64,000 nt of DNA from CAVVNP01 sp963800235 (GCA_963800235.1 CAWDAD010000001.1:1364001-1428000), one strand, 5' to 3'; shown: positions 53,527-62,350, counted from the first letter of the stretch. The notes: generated from the letters alone by a model not told the origin. Translations and numbers: made by a program.

Positions 53527-53745
53527 TCAGGCCGGGTCGATGACCGCGATGCGGTCGCCCTCGGTGACCTGGGACTCGGGCTCGACGTCGATGGTGGTCA
53601 CCGTGCCCGCGCACGGGGCCTCGACCGGGATCTCCATCTTCATGCTCTCGAGGATCACCAGCTCGTGGCCCTCCTCGACCTGCTGGCCCACCTCGCAGCG
53701 GACCTGCCAGACGTTGGCGGTGATCTCGGCGAGCACGTCCGTCAT
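53527..53745 (-). CDS. Stand-alone biotin/lipoyl carrier protein
   Basis: 72 residues, a single biotinyl domain with the biotin-accepting Lys36 in ILESMKMEIPVEAP, flanked by the VEEGHELV and VTEGDRIAVID hairpins. Such free carriers serve acyl-CoA carboxylases when the biotin carboxylase lacks its own domain. A carboxyltransferase gene lies 1 kb away, but no biotin carboxylase is in the window. ATG 53745 has TATGGT ending eight bases before. Confidence 0.93.
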   Translation of the reverse strand: MTDVLAEITANVWQVRCEVGQQVEEGHELVILESMKMEIPVEAPCAGTVTTIDVEPESQVTEGDRIAVIDPA

Positions 53746-53753
53746 GGCGCCGG

Positions 53754-53759
53754 ACCATA
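53754..53759 (-). promoter_or_regulatory. Leaderless-type -10 TATGGT for biotin carrier
   Basis: TATGGT ends eight bases before ATG 53745. Confidence 0.45.
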
Positions 53760-53793
53760 CCCGGTGCTCCCGCAGACCCCGGCGGGGGTCGGC

Positions 53794-53802
53794 TGGCAGG
53801 CT
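53794..53802 (+). promoter_or_regulatory. Extended -10 (TGG CAGGCT) for KPR-like gene
   Basis: CAGGCT ends six bases before ATG 53809, divergent from the biotin carrier promoter. Confidence 0.4.
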
Positions 53803-53808
53803 GGCCGC

Positions 53809-54780
53809 ATGCGCTACGTGATCTACGGGGCCGGAGCCATCGGCGGGACGCTGGCCGGACGGCTGTTCGAGGGCGGCTGCGACGTGGTGGTCATCGCCCG
53901 GGGCGAGCACCTGGCCGCCATCCGCCGCGACGGGCTGACGCTGTCGGACCCGGACCGGTCGGTGACCCTGCCCGTGCCGGCGGTGGCCCACCCGGCCGAG
54001 GCGGAGCTGACCGACGACGACGTGGTGGTGCTCGCCACCAAGAGCCAGGACACCGCCGGGGCGCTGGCCGACCTGCGCCCGACCGCTCCCGACGGGGTGC
54101 GGATCGCCTGCGCCCAGAACGGGGTCGAGAACGAGCGGCTGGCGCTTCGGGTGACGCCCGCCGTCTACGGCGTGACCGTCATGCTGCCCGCCGAGCACTG
54201 GGAGCCGGGGCTGGTGTGGTGCATGTCCTCGCCGGTGTCGGGGATGCTCGACATCGGCCGGTACCCCTCCGGCACCGACGCGACCAGCGACCAGATGGCC
54301 GAGGACTTCGGGCGCTGCACGTTCGACACCCGCTCGCTGCCCGACGTCCTGCGCTGGAAGTACGCCAAGCTCCGCATGAACCTCTACAACGCGGTGCAGG
54401 CGATCTGCGGGCTCGACGCCGACACCGCCGACCTGTTCCGCAACCTGCTCGCCGAGGCGGTCGCCTGCTACGAGGCCGCCGGCATCGACGCCGCCTCCCA
54501 CGACGAGGACAAGGAGCGACGCGGTGACCGCCTGCAGATCCGGCCCGTGGGCGACCACGGGCGAGGGGGCGGGTCGTCCTGGCAGAGCCTGCACCGCCAC
54601 GCCGGCACCATCGAGACCGACTACCTGAACGGCGAGATCGTGCTGCTCGGCCGGCTGTTCGGCGTCCCGACCCCGGTCAACGCCGGTGTCCAGCGCATCG
54701 CCGACCGGCTGGCCGCCACCGGGGCCGGCCCCGGCACCATGACCGCCGCCGAGCTCCGGTCCGAGATCGACGCCGGCTGA
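53809..54780 (+). CDS. Ketopantoate reductase-like protein (PanE/ApbA family)
   Basis: 323 residues. NADP-binding GAGAIGGTLAGRL, VVVLATKSQDTAGAL, CAQNGVENE and LRWKYAKLRMNLYNAVQAI, with the catalytic Lys probably in the last block. The C-terminal domain has an insertion (GDRLQIRPVGDHGRGGGSSW) and HAGTIETDYLNGEIVLLGRLFGVPTPVN. PanE makes pantoate for coenzyme A; many paralogues act on other 2-oxo acids, and the divergent acyl-CoA gene context leaves this open. Confidence 0.86.
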   Translation: MRYVIYGAGAIGGTLAGRLFEGGCDVVVIARGEHLAAIRRDGLTLSDPDRSVTLPVPAVAHPAEAELTDDDVVVLATKSQDTAGALADLRPTAPDGVRIACAQNGVENERLALRVTPAVYGVTVMLPAEHWEPGLVWCMSSPVSGMLDIGRYPSGTDATSDQMAEDFGRCTFDTRSLPDVLRWKYAKLRMNLYNAVQAICGLDADTADLFRNLLAEAVACYEAAGIDAASHDEDKERRGDRLQIRPVGDHGRGGGSSWQSLHRHAGTIETDYLNGEIVLLGRLFGVPTPVNAGVQRIADRLAATGAGPGTMTAAELRSEIDAG

Positions 54781-54812
54781 GCCGACCGAGCGGGTGGTCC
54801 CGGCGCCCAGCG

Positions 54813-56399
54813 TCAGACGGGGAGGACGCCGTGCTTGCGCCAGGGGCGGTCGACGCGCTTGGTGGCGCTGACCCGGAGGCCGTCGGCGATGGCCCGCCGG
54901 GTGTCGGCGGGGTCGATCACGTCGTCGACCTGGGCGTGCCCGGCGGCGATGTACGGGTCGATGTTCTTGCGGAGCTCCTCGGCCATGGCGATGCGGGCGG
55001 CGTCGCGCTCCTTGCCCTCGGCGATCTTCTCCAGCTCCTTGCGCATGATGATGTTCACCATGCCGTCGGGGCCCATCACCGCGATCTCGGCGGTCGGCCA
55101 GATGGCCAGGTAGTCGGCCTCGTAGGCCAGGCCGTTCATCACGAAGTAGCCGGCGCCGTAGCTCTTGCGCAGGATGATCGACACCTTGGGCACCGTCGCC
55201 TCGGAGATGGCGAAGAGCATCTTGGCGCCGTGGCGGATGATCCCCTGCTTCTCGACCGCCGAGCCGACGACGAAGCCGGGCACGTCGTGCAGGAACACCA
55301 GCGGGATCCCGAAGGCGTCGCACAGCCAGACGAAGCGGGCCGCCTTGTCGGCGGCGTTCACGTCGAGCGCCCCGCCCAGCACCTTGGGCTGGTTGGCCAC
55401 GATGCCGACCGGCCGGCCCCCGACGCGGGCCAGGCCGGTGACCACGTTGCGGGCCCACTGGGCCTTCATCTCGAAGAAGTCGCCGTCGTCGACCACCTCG
55501 GCGATCACCGACCTGACGTCGTAGGCCCGCCGAGGGGCGGTGGGCACGACGTCGTAGAGGGCCTCGCACCGCCGGTCGGTCGGGTCGGCGGCGGCGGCGG
55601 TGGGTGGCGCCTCCTGGTTGTGGGCGGGGAAGAAGGACAGGTAGCGGCGCACGGTGGCCAGGCACTCGGCGTCGTCGGCCACCTCCATGTCGGCCACGCC
55701 GCTCACCTTGTTGTGCACCGCCGAGCCGCCCATGTCCTCCTCGCTGACGTCCTCGCCGGTGGCCGCCTTGACCAGGTGGCGACCGGCCAGCGCCATCGAC
55801 GACGTGCCCTTCACCATCGGCAGGAAGTCGGCCAAGGCGGGGATGTAGGCGGTGCCGGCGGCGCAATGGCCCATCAGGGCGGCCACCTGGGGCACCACGC
55901 CCGACAGCGTGACCTGCTCGCGGAACAGCGCCCCTGCACCGGCGAAGCTCGAGCCGGACGTCGACTGGATGCGGGCGCCGGCGGAGTCGAGCAGCCACAC
56001 GATCGGGATGCGCTGGCGCAGCACCAGCTCGCGCATCCGCGCCGTCTTCTGCTCGTTGACCGCCCCCATCGAGCCGGCCATCACCGTGAAGTCGTAGGCG
56101 CACACGGCCACCCGGCGTCCGTCGATCTCGCCGATGCCGGTGACGCACCCGTCGGCGGCCAGGTAGCCCTTGGACGCCAGGCCCGGGTCCATCGAGTCGG
56201 CCAGCTGGCCGAACTCGACGAAGGTGCCGTCGTCGAACAGCTCGTCGATGCGCTTGCGGACCGGCCACTTGCCGAGCGACCGCTGGCGCTCGACGCGCTC
56301 GGGACCGCCCATGCCGAGCGCCCGCTCGCGCCGCTCGCCGAGGTCGTCGACCAGCGGCTTCCAGTCGTGCAGGTTCGGCGTCGGCTCAGCGTCGGTCAT
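54813..56399 (-). CDS. Acyl-CoA carboxylase beta (carboxyltransferase) subunit
   Basis: 528 residues with N and C carboxyltransferase halves. FTVMAGSMGAVNEQKTARM, DSAGARIQ, GHCAAGTAYIPAL in the first half; GIVANQPKVLGGALDVNAADKAARFV, FLHDVPGFVVGSAVEKQG, YGAGYFVMNG and EIAVMGPDGMVNI in the second. Both GxG oxyanion-type loops are intact. Acceptor could be propionyl-, methylcrotonyl- or related acyl-CoA; the DSAGARIQ loop is common in methylcrotonyl/geranyl-CoA type enzymes, and an AtuA homologue is present, but this stays inference. It needs the nearby biotin carrier and an alpha subunit from elsewhere. Confidence 0.9.
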   Translation of the reverse strand: MTDAEPTPNLHDWKPLVDDLGERRERALGMGGPERVERQRSLGKWPVRKRIDELFDDGTFVEFGQLADSMDPGLASKGYLAADGCVTGIGEIDGRRVAVCAYDFTVMAGSMGAVNEQKTARMRELVLRQRIPIVWLLDSAGARIQSTSGSSFAGAGALFREQVTLSGVVPQVAALMGHCAAGTAYIPALADFLPMVKGTSSMALAGRHLVKAATGEDVSEEDMGGSAVHNKVSGVADMEVADDAECLATVRRYLSFFPAHNQEAPPTAAAADPTDRRCEALYDVVPTAPRRAYDVRSVIAEVVDDGDFFEMKAQWARNVVTGLARVGGRPVGIVANQPKVLGGALDVNAADKAARFVWLCDAFGIPLVFLHDVPGFVVGSAVEKQGIIRHGAKMLFAISEATVPKVSIILRKSYGAGYFVMNGLAYEADYLAIWPTAEIAVMGPDGMVNIIMRKELEKIAEGKERDAARIAMAEELRKNIDPYIAAGHAQVDDVIDPADTRRAIADGLRVSATKRVDRPWRKHGVLPV

Positions 56400-56407
56400 G
56401 GCCGCCG

Positions 56408-56416
56408 AGCCTTGCA
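56408..56416 (-). promoter_or_regulatory. Extended -10 (TGC AAGGCT) for carboxyltransferase
   Basis: AAGGCT ends eight bases before ATG 56399. Confidence 0.35.
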
Positions 56417-56512
56417 CGACGGGCCGGCGGCGGGCGCGGTCACCGGAGCGACGAGTCCGTGGGTGCCGCTCCGTCGGATCGCCGGGGGACGGGCCCCGAC
56501 CGGCGGCGGGGC

Positions 56513-57475
56513 TCACCCCGGCGGGTCGACGCCGGGGACCCCGCCGCTCGCCACGTGCTCGGTCCACCGGGTGCCGTCCCACCAGCGGTGCTCGAAGCGG
56601 CCCGCCGGATCGGCGTGCCAGCCGGGCGGCACACCGCCGGCGGCCAGTCCGGCGGAGACCACCGGCGCGTCACTGGAGGCCGTCGGCCCGACGGCGGCGG
56701 CCGGCTCGGTGCTGGCGACCGGCTCGACGGCGGCGGCCGGCTCGTCGGAGGACGCTGGTCCGGAGTCCACCGGATCGGCGGCTCGGGCATCCCCGCCCTC
56801 GGCCACGACCGGCCGGAAGGGGCGGACGTCGCGGACGTCCACCTCGCCCGGGACGGGCTCGAAGCCGGCCCGGGCCGTCGACACCAGCGCCTGCTGCAGC
56901 GTGGCGTCGAGCACGGTCGCCGGGTCGTCGATCCGCTGGAGCACCGCCCGGCCCAGCACCTCCTCGGCCACCTCGATCGGGCGGGTCACCCGCCCGAGCA
57001 GGATCTCGACCACGACCTGGTCGCCGGGCGGGCCGTCGGTGCCGTCGGTCGCGGTCAGCACCAGCGCCCCCAACCCGTCGGCGTCCCGCCCGGGGCGGTG
57101 GTCGCGCACGCCGACCTGCAGCAGCTGGTCGAGCCGGATGTGGCCCACCAGCTCCTCGTGCGCCCGGCCCGGCCGGGAGCCGGGTCGGAGGACGGGGTGG
57201 AAGGCCGAGCGGTCCCTCGGCGCGGCACCCCCGAAGGTCACCGCCACCCGCCGGTCGCTGACGAGGAGCTTGCCGTTGACCCGGTGGACCTGGAGCACCG
57301 GCGTCCAGGCGCCCGCCCGCGACCGGCGCAGCACCTTCAGCCCGTACACCGGCTTGCGCAGCGGGTTGGCGTCGGCCGGCCCGGTCTCGATCCCGATCCC
57401 GCCCCGGCTCGGGACCGGGTACAGGCCCCCGCTCGTCGCCCCGCGCTCGACCAGCTCCAGGAAGTTCCAGGTCAT
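56513..57475 (-). CDS. Protein of unknown function with C-terminal DUF2510 domain
   Basis: 320 residues. The front (1-210) is a soluble beta-rich region not matched to a named family (VLQVHRVNGKLLVSDRRVAVTF, EELVGHIRLDQLLQVGVRDHRP). A disordered linker with repeated EPVAS/EPAAAV elements leads to the DUF2510 module PPGWHADPAGRFEHRWWDGTRWTEHV, a small actinobacterial domain often linked to membrane or secretion proteins. ATG overlaps the transglutaminase stop as ATGA, so it is the last gene of the moxR operon. Confidence 0.75.
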   Translation of the reverse strand: MTWNFLELVERGATSGGLYPVPSRGGIGIETGPADANPLRKPVYGLKVLRRSRAGAWTPVLQVHRVNGKLLVSDRRVAVTFGGAAPRDRSAFHPVLRPGSRPGRAHEELVGHIRLDQLLQVGVRDHRPGRDADGLGALVLTATDGTDGPPGDQVVVEILLGRVTRPIEVAEEVLGRAVLQRIDDPATVLDATLQQALVSTARAGFEPVPGEVDVRDVRPFRPVVAEGGDARAADPVDSGPASSDEPAAAVEPVASTEPAAAVGPTASSDAPVVSAGLAAGGVPPGWHADPAGRFEHRWWDGTRWTEHVASGGVPGVDPPG

Positions 57476-59469
57476 CGGTGCCCCCGCCGCCGCTCCCACC
57501 CCGCCCGCCACCGGGCCAGGACCGGCGGCCGCAGATCGGCCAGCGTCCGCTCGACGGCGGCCCGCTCGGCGGCGGAGGGGAGCGGACCGCCGTAGAGCGA
57601 GGCGTCGATGGCGGTCCCGACGCCGGGAAGCCGTTCGTCGCGCAGCCGGCCGGCCACGGCGGCCGCGTACCGGCCGGCGGTCTCGCTCGCCGGACGTCGG
57701 CGATCGGCGCGGGCCAGGCCGATCACCTCGAGCCGGGCGAGCTGGGTCCCGGCCCACGAGCGGCGGGACGGGCGACGGCGCGTCCCGCCGCGGCGGGAAC
57801 GGCGACGGCGCAGACCCGGCCAGGCGGCGACGGCCACGACGACCAGGCCCGCCGCCACCAGCACCAGGGCGACGTGGTCGCGGAGCCAGCCGAGGATCGA
57901 TCCCGGCGCGTGGCTCTCACCGGCCAGCGGGACCGAGGCGGTGGGATCGAAGTCCTGCCAGCCGACGCCCGGGAACCACACCTCGGTCCAAGCGTGGGCG
58001 TCCTTGGCCCGGACCTGGTACGCGCCCGAGACCGGGTCGACCTCGTCGGGCACGAAGCCGGTCGCCAGGCGGGCCGGCACCCCGGCGGCGCGGAGCAGCA
58101 CGACCTCGCTGCTGGCGATCTGCTCGCACCAGCCCTGGTGGGAGACGAAGAGGAAGTGGTCGACCACGTCGACGCCGGCCGGCGCCAGCGGGGCGTCGAT
58201 CGAGTAGGTGGTGTGCGACCCCATCCACGCCTCGACGGCCTGCACCTTCTCGAGGGTGGTGGAGGCGCCGGCGGTGAGCCGGTCGGCCAGCTCCCGGACC
58301 CGGTCGGTGGTCACGGGGGCGGCTCCGTACCGGCTGCGCACCGACTCGGGCACGGCACCGCTGGCGCGGGCGAGGTCGGCGCGGGTGACGGGCAGCTGGC
58401 GGCTGGTGACGGTGTAGGTCGCCCCCTTCCCCATCCCGATGCTGAAGAGGGTGCCGTCGGCCCGCTCGAAGGCCGTGGTGGGGACGTCGACCGACTCGGG
58501 CTCGGGGGCGGCGAAGACCACGTCGGAGAAGCTCGACTCGATCCGCACGTGCTGGCGGAGCAGCTGGCCGCCGGCCGGGTCCGGGTCGAGCGGGTCGGGC
58601 GGCAGGCGGTCGCCGCCCGGGTCGATCACCCGCCGGGTCGAGCCGTCGGTCCGGGTCCAGGTGCGCCCGTTCCACCGGTCGAAGACCTCGCCGCGCCAGT
58701 ACGCCGGTCGATCGGCCTGGATGGTCATGAGCAGGGTGTCGTCGAGCTGCGGCCGGGTGGTGGTGTCGAGCGAGTCCGACGCCCGCAGCGAGGGCGAGCT
58801 GGACGCCACCCCGGCCGGGTCGAAGGAGCCGGACCGCTGCCCCGCCGACGCGCCCCGTGAGAACAGGGGCGCCAGCAGCACCGCCAGCACGGCGACGGCG
58901 GCGCCGGCCAGCACGAACAGCCGGGCGCTGGCGGCCAACCAGCCGCGGCGCGGCCGGGTCGCCCCCGATGCGGATCGATCCGGCGGCGAGGACGGGGACC
59001 GGCCCCCGTCCGGCGCGATCCGCTGGGTGAGCACCAGCACGGCGACCACGCCGGCGCCCCACATGGCCACCAGCACCACGTCGACCGCCCCCTTGCCGAC
59101 GAAGCGCACCATGAGCAGGCCGCTGGCCGCCACGCAGGCCAGCGTCGAGAGCCGGGTCGGCACCGAGGGGAGGGCGAGGACGGCCAGCCCGCCGGCCACG
59201 AACCCGGCGGCCACCCCGAGCAGGGCGGGGTAGCCGTTCTGGCGGGCGCCGAGCAGCCCGACGGCGGCCAGCATCCACGACGTCGCCACCGCAAGGGTGA
59301 CCAGCTCGAACCCCAGGGCGGAGGCCCGCCGCTCCGTCATGCCGGTCGGTCGAGGTGACGTCGGCCGCGACCGCGCCGCCCCCGCCGGGGCCCGGCCGGT
59401 CCCGGGGGGCCCGGCGCCGGCGGGAGCCTGGTCGGTCGGACGGCCGTCGGTGGCGGGCGGCAGGCTCAT
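57472..59469 (-). CDS. Membrane transglutaminase-like protein
   Basis: 665 residues. About seven N-terminal membrane helices (residues 45-210), an extracellular transglutaminase core with catalytic Cys in HQGWCEQIASSEVVLLRAAGVPARLATGF, His in KDAHAWTEVWFPGVGW and Asp in QDFDPT, then one membrane helix (about 530-552) and a basic cytoplasmic tail (DUF4129-like region). Seen typically with MoxR and DUF58 as here. ATG 59469 (MSLPPATDG) overlaps the DUF58 stop as ATGA and decides the start. Confidence 0.9.
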   Translation of the reverse strand: MSLPPATDGRPTDQAPAGAGPPGTGRAPAGAARSRPTSPRPTGMTERRASALGFELVTLAVATSWMLAAVGLLGARQNGYPALLGVAAGFVAGGLAVLALPSVPTRLSTLACVAASGLLMVRFVGKGAVDVVLVAMWGAGVVAVLVLTQRIAPDGGRSPSSPPDRSASGATRPRRGWLAASARLFVLAGAAVAVLAVLLAPLFSRGASAGQRSGSFDPAGVASSSPSLRASDSLDTTTRPQLDDTLLMTIQADRPAYWRGEVFDRWNGRTWTRTDGSTRRVIDPGGDRLPPDPLDPDPAGGQLLRQHVRIESSFSDVVFAAPEPESVDVPTTAFERADGTLFSIGMGKGATYTVTSRQLPVTRADLARASGAVPESVRSRYGAAPVTTDRVRELADRLTAGASTTLEKVQAVEAWMGSHTTYSIDAPLAPAGVDVVDHFLFVSHQGWCEQIASSEVVLLRAAGVPARLATGFVPDEVDPVSGAYQVRAKDAHAWTEVWFPGVGWQDFDPTASVPLAGESHAPGSILGWLRDHVALVLVAAGLVVVAVAAWPGLRRRRSRRGGTRRRPSRRSWAGTQLARLEVIGLARADRRRPASETAGRYAAAVAGRLRDERLPGVGTAIDASLYGGPLPSAAERAAVERTLADLRPPVLARWRAGWERRRGHR

Positions 59470-60440
59470 CCGACGAACTGCTCGACGGGCCACCCCGCCG
59501 GGGCGGGGGGCGGCGTCCCCGGCACGGCACGGGCCAGCCGCCGGCCCGCCTCGAGCCGGGTGGTCACCACCCCGGACACCGGACCGCTGGGCTCGCAGGT
59601 CAGCAGCCGCGCCTCGCCACCGGTGGCGAGGACGGCCAGCACCAGGCCGAAGGCGTCGGAGGCGGCGGTCTCGGCGGCGTCGCCCGGCGCACGCAGGTGC
59701 AGCGACACCGCGACCCCGCTGTGCACCGGCGGCTCCAGCTCCCGGACGACGAGGGTCCCCGCCCGCTGGGTCGTGGGCCAGTGGACGAGCCGGGCCGGGT
59801 CACCCGGTTGGTAGGGCCGCACCGCTCGCACCACGTCGCCCACGGTGCTCGCCCCAGGGGACGACAGCGTCGACGGAGCCTGCTCGGGCAGGGCGGTCGG
59901 GGTCCAGCTGGCCGGGTTGGGGCGGGGCGCGACCACGACCTCGTGGGCCAGCGGGAGCAGCACCACCCTCCGGTTCGACAGCACGCCCAGCCCGTCGCCG
60001 CCGCGCACCTCGAGCCGGACGGCGCCGAACACGCCGCGCTGGTCGGCCCGGTGCAGCAGGTCGTTGGCGCCGGCGACCGGTTCGATCCAGGGGCCGCCCG
60101 GGTCGAGGGCCCGCACCCGCACCCCCGACAGCGGACCGCCGGCGTCGAGGGTGAGCACGGCGTCGTCGCCGACGGTGAGGTCGGCCGGGGACGACGCGGC
60201 CAGGCGCACCCGGCCCGGCACGACCAGGCCCCACCCCAGCCCGACCAGCAGGCAGGCGGCACCGACGGAGCCGACCACCGCCGCCCACCGCGGGTCGATC
60301 GAGGGGCCCTTGGCCAGCGAGAGCAGCACGAGGACGAGGAGGCACACGCCGGCCGGCCGGATCTGGCGCCCGGACCGCGGCTCCTCGGCGTCGTCGGGCC
60401 CGGGCTGGCCGCGGGTCGAGCGTTGGCCGGGCCGGATCAT
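59466..60440 (-). CDS. DUF58 family membrane-anchored protein
   Basis: 324 residues. Two hydrophobic helices at 31-70 (RPAGVCLLVLVLLSLAKGP, VVGSVGAACLLVGLGWGLV), a beta domain, then the DUF58 signature VRPYQPGDPARLVHWPTTQRAGTLVVREL and a von Willebrand A-like end. Partner of MoxR in assembly or signalling of envelope proteins. Start overlaps the moxR stop as TGATG. Confidence 0.9.
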   Translation of the reverse strand: MIRPGQRSTRGQPGPDDAEEPRSGRQIRPAGVCLLVLVLLSLAKGPSIDPRWAAVVGSVGAACLLVGLGWGLVVPGRVRLAASSPADLTVGDDAVLTLDAGGPLSGVRVRALDPGGPWIEPVAGANDLLHRADQRGVFGAVRLEVRGGDGLGVLSNRRVVLLPLAHEVVVAPRPNPASWTPTALPEQAPSTLSSPGASTVGDVVRAVRPYQPGDPARLVHWPTTQRAGTLVVRELEPPVHSGVAVSLHLRAPGDAAETAASDAFGLVLAVLATGGEARLLTCEPSGPVSGVVTTRLEAGRRLARAVPGTPPPAPAGWPVEQFVG

Positions 60441-61408
60441 CAGCCCGTCGGCACGGGGACCCGGGCGAGGATCGAGCGGACCACCGCCGCGCCGGAGCCC
60501 GTGTCGATGCGGCCGTCGGACCACACGCGGTGGGCGAGGGTCGCCACCGCCACCGCCTGCACGTCGTCGGGGGTGACGTATCGGCGTCCGGTGAGCACGG
60601 CGCTGGCCTGGGCGGCGTGGAGCAGGCCGAGCGTCGCCCGGGGTGACGCGCCGAGGGTCAGGTCGGCGCTGGCCCGGGTGGCGGCGGCCACGTCGAGCAC
60701 GTACTCGAGGACGGGCGGCACGCAGGCCACGCCGCGCACCCCGGCGATGGCCGAGCGCACCTCGTCGAGGGTCGCGACCGCCTCGACCCGGTCGAAGACC
60801 TCCGACCCGCCCACCCCGGTCAGGATCTCCCGCTCGGCATCCCGGTCGGGCCATCCCATCGTCAGCACCAGCGAGAAGCGGTCGAGCTGGCTCTCCGGCA
60901 GGGGGAAGGTGCCCGCCTGGCCGTAGGGGTTCTGCGTCGCGATGCAGAAGAACGGATCGGGCAGGACGTGGGTGGCGCCGTCGACGCTGACCTGCCGCTC
61001 CTCCATGGGTTCGAGCAGGGCGGCCTGGGTCCGGGGCGAGGCCCGGTTGATCTCGTCGAGCAGGACGACGTTGGCGAACACCGGTCCTTCGCGGAACTCC
61101 CACTCCCCCCGGTCCGGGGCGAAGATGGACGTGCCGGTCAGGTCGGTGGGGAGCAGGTCCGGGGTGCACTGCACCCGTCCGAAGCGGCCGCCCACCGCCG
61201 CCGCCAGGCTCTTGCCGAGCAGGGTCTTGCCGGTGCCGGGGATGTCCTCGACCAGCAGGTGGCCGCCCGAGAGCAGGGCCACCAGCGCCAGGCGCACGGC
61301 CTCCGGCTTGCCCCGGACGACCGAGCCGAGCTGACGGGCGAGCCGGTCGGCGACCTCGAGGGCCTGGTCGACGTCGAGGTGCTCGCCGCCGCCCACGGCG
61401 GTGGTCAC
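60440..61408 (-). CDS. MoxR-family AAA+ ATPase
   Basis: 322 residues. Walker A EDIPGTGKTLLGKSLA, Walker B VVLLDEINRASPRTQAALLEPMEE, sensor 1 CIATQNPYGQAGTFPLPESQLDRF, and the lid domain GASPRATLGLLHAAQASA with YVTPDDV. MoxR proteins act as chaperones for vWA/DUF58 partners. GTG start seven bases after the hydratase stop. First dedicated gene of the moxR-DUF58-transglutaminase-DUF2510 set. Confidence 0.93.
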   Translation of the reverse strand: MTTAVGGGEHLDVDQALEVADRLARQLGSVVRGKPEAVRLALVALLSGGHLLVEDIPGTGKTLLGKSLAAAVGGRFGRVQCTPDLLPTDLTGTSIFAPDRGEWEFREGPVFANVVLLDEINRASPRTQAALLEPMEERQVSVDGATHVLPDPFFCIATQNPYGQAGTFPLPESQLDRFSLVLTMGWPDRDAEREILTGVGGSEVFDRVEAVATLDEVRSAIAGVRGVACVPPVLEYVLDVAAATRASADLTLGASPRATLGLLHAAQASAVLTGRRYVTPDDVQAVAVATLAHRVWSDGRIDTGSGAAVVRSILARVPVPTG

Positions 61409-61415
61409 CGCCCGG

Positions 61416-62204
61416 TCACCGCCCGGTCCAGTGCGGTTCCCGCTTCTCGGCGAATGCGGCGATGCCCTCGGCGGCGTCCTCGGTCGAGGCGGTGACGGTG
61501 AGCAGCGGGTGCAGGAGCCGCAGCGCCTCCTCGGCGGCCAGGTCCCACGCCCCGTAGAAGGCGTCGCGGCCGAGCTTCATGATCGACGGCGACTTGGCGG
61601 CGAGCACCTCGGCCAGCTCGTCGACCGCACCGTCGAGCTCGTCGTCCGGCACCACCCGGTGCACGAACCCGATGCGGTCGGCCTCGGCGGCATCGAGCCG
61701 ACGCCCGGTCATCATCAGCTCGAGCGCCCGCTTGGGGGGCATCGACCGGGTGAGCGGAACGGTGATCATGTGCGGCCACAGCCCGACGTTGATCTCCGGC
61801 GTGCCGAACCGGGCGTCGTCGCTGCACACCACCAGGTCGCAGGCGAGGGCCAGCCCGAAGCCGCCGGCCAGGGCGTACCCGCGCACCCGGGCGATGATCG
61901 GCTTGCCGAGCTCCCACATCTCCCGGAAGAGGCGGGCCAGCTCGCCACGGCCGTCGTGCAGCTGGGCGTAGCCGGCGCCCTCGGCCATGCCGGTCAGGTC
62001 GGCGCCGGCGCAGAACGCCTTCTCGCCGGCGCCGGTGAGCACCACCACCCGCACCTCGGGATCGGCCTTGGCGTCGGCGAAGCGCTGACGGAGCTCGGTC
62101 ATGACGTCCCACGAGAGGGCGTTGCGCTTCTCGGGCCGGTCGATGGTGAGCCGGGCCACGTGGCCGTCCACCTCGTAGCGGACCGCCGGTCGCTCGTCGG
62201 GCAT
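61416..62204 (-). CDS. Enoyl-CoA hydratase/isomerase family protein
   Basis: 262 residues, crotonase fold: LTIDRPEKRNALSWDVMTEL, FCAGADLTGMAEG, VRGYALAGGFGLALACDLVVCSDDARFGTPEINVGLWP. The first catalytic Glu site reads YALAGGFG, with no Glu; the second keeps Glu (TPEINVG). Distinct from the paralogue at 52779 (the two share the N-terminal block). It leads the moxR operon by seven bases, so is probably co-transcribed. TACCGT ends eight bases before ATG. Confidence 0.9.
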   Translation of the reverse strand: MPDERPAVRYEVDGHVARLTIDRPEKRNALSWDVMTELRQRFADAKADPEVRVVVLTGAGEKAFCAGADLTGMAEGAGYAQLHDGRGELARLFREMWELGKPIIARVRGYALAGGFGLALACDLVVCSDDARFGTPEINVGLWPHMITVPLTRSMPPKRALELMMTGRRLDAAEADRIGFVHRVVPDDELDGAVDELAEVLAAKSPSIMKLGRDAFYGAWDLAAEEALRLLHPLLTVTASTEDAAEGIAAFAEKREPHWTGR

Positions 62205-62212
62205 GGGGAGAG

Positions 62213-62218
62213 ACGGTA
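62213..62218 (-). promoter_or_regulatory. Leaderless-type -10 TACCGT for hydratase-moxR operon
   Basis: TACCGT ends eight bases before ATG 62204. Confidence 0.45.
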
Positions 62219-62253
62219 CCGGCCCGGTCCGGGGCGCAGGCCTCCCCGCCCGT

Positions 62254-62350
62254 GCCGGCGACGTCGACACGGTCGCCGACGTCGGCGACATCGACACCGT
62301 CGCCGGTGTCGGCGACATCGACACGGTCGCCGGCGTCGGCGACGTCTGCT
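62254..62350. repeat. 27-bp palindromic tandem repeat upstream of FGGY kinase
   Basis: Three 27-bp units (62254-62280, 62281-62307, 62308-62334) and a partial fourth. Each contains CGGCGAC and GTCGCCG as inverted arms, and junctions create GTCGGCGAC, itself palindromic. The array fills the gap between divergent promoters/starts of the hydratase and the kinase, so it may bind a regulator cooperatively. Translation of the repeats gives a nine-residue periodic peptide, but no start or conserved gene explains it. Confidence 0.75.

Noticed and set aside
54831..58277. 1148-codon plus-strand frame across the carboxyltransferase and neighbours
   Set aside because: Antisense to three genes with strong motifs; composition is that of a shadow frame.
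62254..62350. CRISPR-like array
   Set aside because: Units are contiguous 27-bp tandem copies with no unique spacers and no cas genes nearby.
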